A stretch of DNA of 64,000 bases, taken from assembly GCA_016712105.1 (NCBI GenBank), contig JADJRU010000049.1, positions 117,468-181,467 on the forward strand. The letters are read 5' to 3'. Below the pieces are notes generated by a model. The model was not told the origin of the DNA. It ran no database searches and was given only the letters and a program-made list of their open reading frames with translations. This document shows, one piece after another, positions 63,819 to 64,000 of this stretch (within the stretch, counting starts at the first letter, position 1; the number at the start of each line of letters is the position of its first letter). Source of the DNA: Ahniella sp. (GTDB lineage Bacteria > Pseudomonadota > Gammaproteobacteria > Xanthomonadales > Ahniellaceae). The translations under genes were made by a program, and so were the position numbers.

Positions 63819-64000
63819 CTATCGCTCCCAGATCCGTTCCGCTCCACGAATTTTCTCATGTGGCGCGGAGTTTTCACGGTCACAGCGAAGCGGGGATCCA
63901 TTCGATGCAGCGGAGTTTGGGTCGTGGGGCACCAGTGGTTTCCGCTTTGGCGGGAATGACCGGACTTTACGGTGTGTGGCACGAGCGTTCCAAACCCGTT
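63819..64000. other. Non-coding tail with short repeat
   Basis: No gene visible. At 63939-63960 TTTCCGCTTTGGCGGGAATGAC resembles the widespread proteobacterial CCCGCxxxxGCGGGAATGAC repeat, which is often next to IS copies. Confidence 0.4.

Overview
The window (about 60% G+C, densely packed, many ATGA stop/start overlaps) looks like the chromosome of a gammaproteobacterium close to the Lysobacterales (Xanthomonadales). This is inferred from the IPTL-CTERM secreted protein, the 'DGFE'-tailed secreted proteins, the TPR-sulfatase-like lipoproteins, the FNR-type boxes on a ccoNOQP operon and the dispersed hairpin repeats. No rRNA, tRNA, CRISPR or intact prophage was recognised.

Layout. 0-5.5 kb (+): tail of an RDD protein, a secreted Ala/Pro repeat protein, an ATM1-type ABC exporter, a lipoprotein, ferrochelatase and an alpha/beta hydrolase, several with overlapping ends. 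5.6-10.5 kb (-): saccharopine dehydrogenase-like protein, GMC oxidoreductase, IPTL-CTERM protein. 10.6-17.4 kb: two TPR-sulfatase-like lipoproteins, a MOSC protein, a nucleotide-transporter-like MFS protein and an outer-membrane barrel. 17.4-29.6 kb: housekeeping genes (mfd, N-acetylmuramoyl-alanine amidase, folP, tsaB, creD) with a FAH-family enzyme and a delta-60-repeat secreted protein. 29.7-46.4 kb is a respiratory island: ccoNOQP with an FNR-type box, then a nine-gene, head-to-tail, mostly overlapping minus-strand operon (43.9 to 34.5 kb). That operon encodes a B-type-like heme-copper reductase (small subunit, CuA subunit II, subunit I), heme O synthase, a SCO protein, a cytochrome b / dicluster ferredoxin / MvhD-like fusion, a periplasmic protein, a second divergent heme-copper-like subunit I and a cytochrome b / [2Fe-2S] / flavin reductase fusion. 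Divergent to it are heme A synthase, another SCO protein and a DUF420 protein. 46.4-62.1 kb: a membrane protein, a peptide transporter, a third TPR-sulfatase-like protein, a C-terminally anchored surface protein, a sulfotransferase, a three-gene phosphodiesterase/membrane cluster, dihydropyrimidinase, an SPFH protein, a NAD-kinase-like protein, djlA and rpe. 62.1-64 kb: hairpin repeats and a decayed IS1182-family transposase.

The most interesting system is the 34.5-43.9 kb operon. It would place two bis-heme cytochrome b modules, each fused to a different soluble electron-input module, beside two heme-copper-type subunits. Subunit I has Gln where oxygen-reducing relatives have the cross-linked Tyr, and palindromes of FNR/DNR type (TTGAY-N4-GTCAA) lie upstream, so a nitric-oxide-reducing or microaerobic role is plausible but unproven.

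Caveat: at least fifteen reading-frame lesions (mostly apparent one-base deletions, plus one in-frame amber codon) interrupt otherwise well-conserved genes, including essential ones such as rpe. Many are probably sequencing or assembly errors. Genes are therefore annotated over their full reconstructed span and the lesions are noted.
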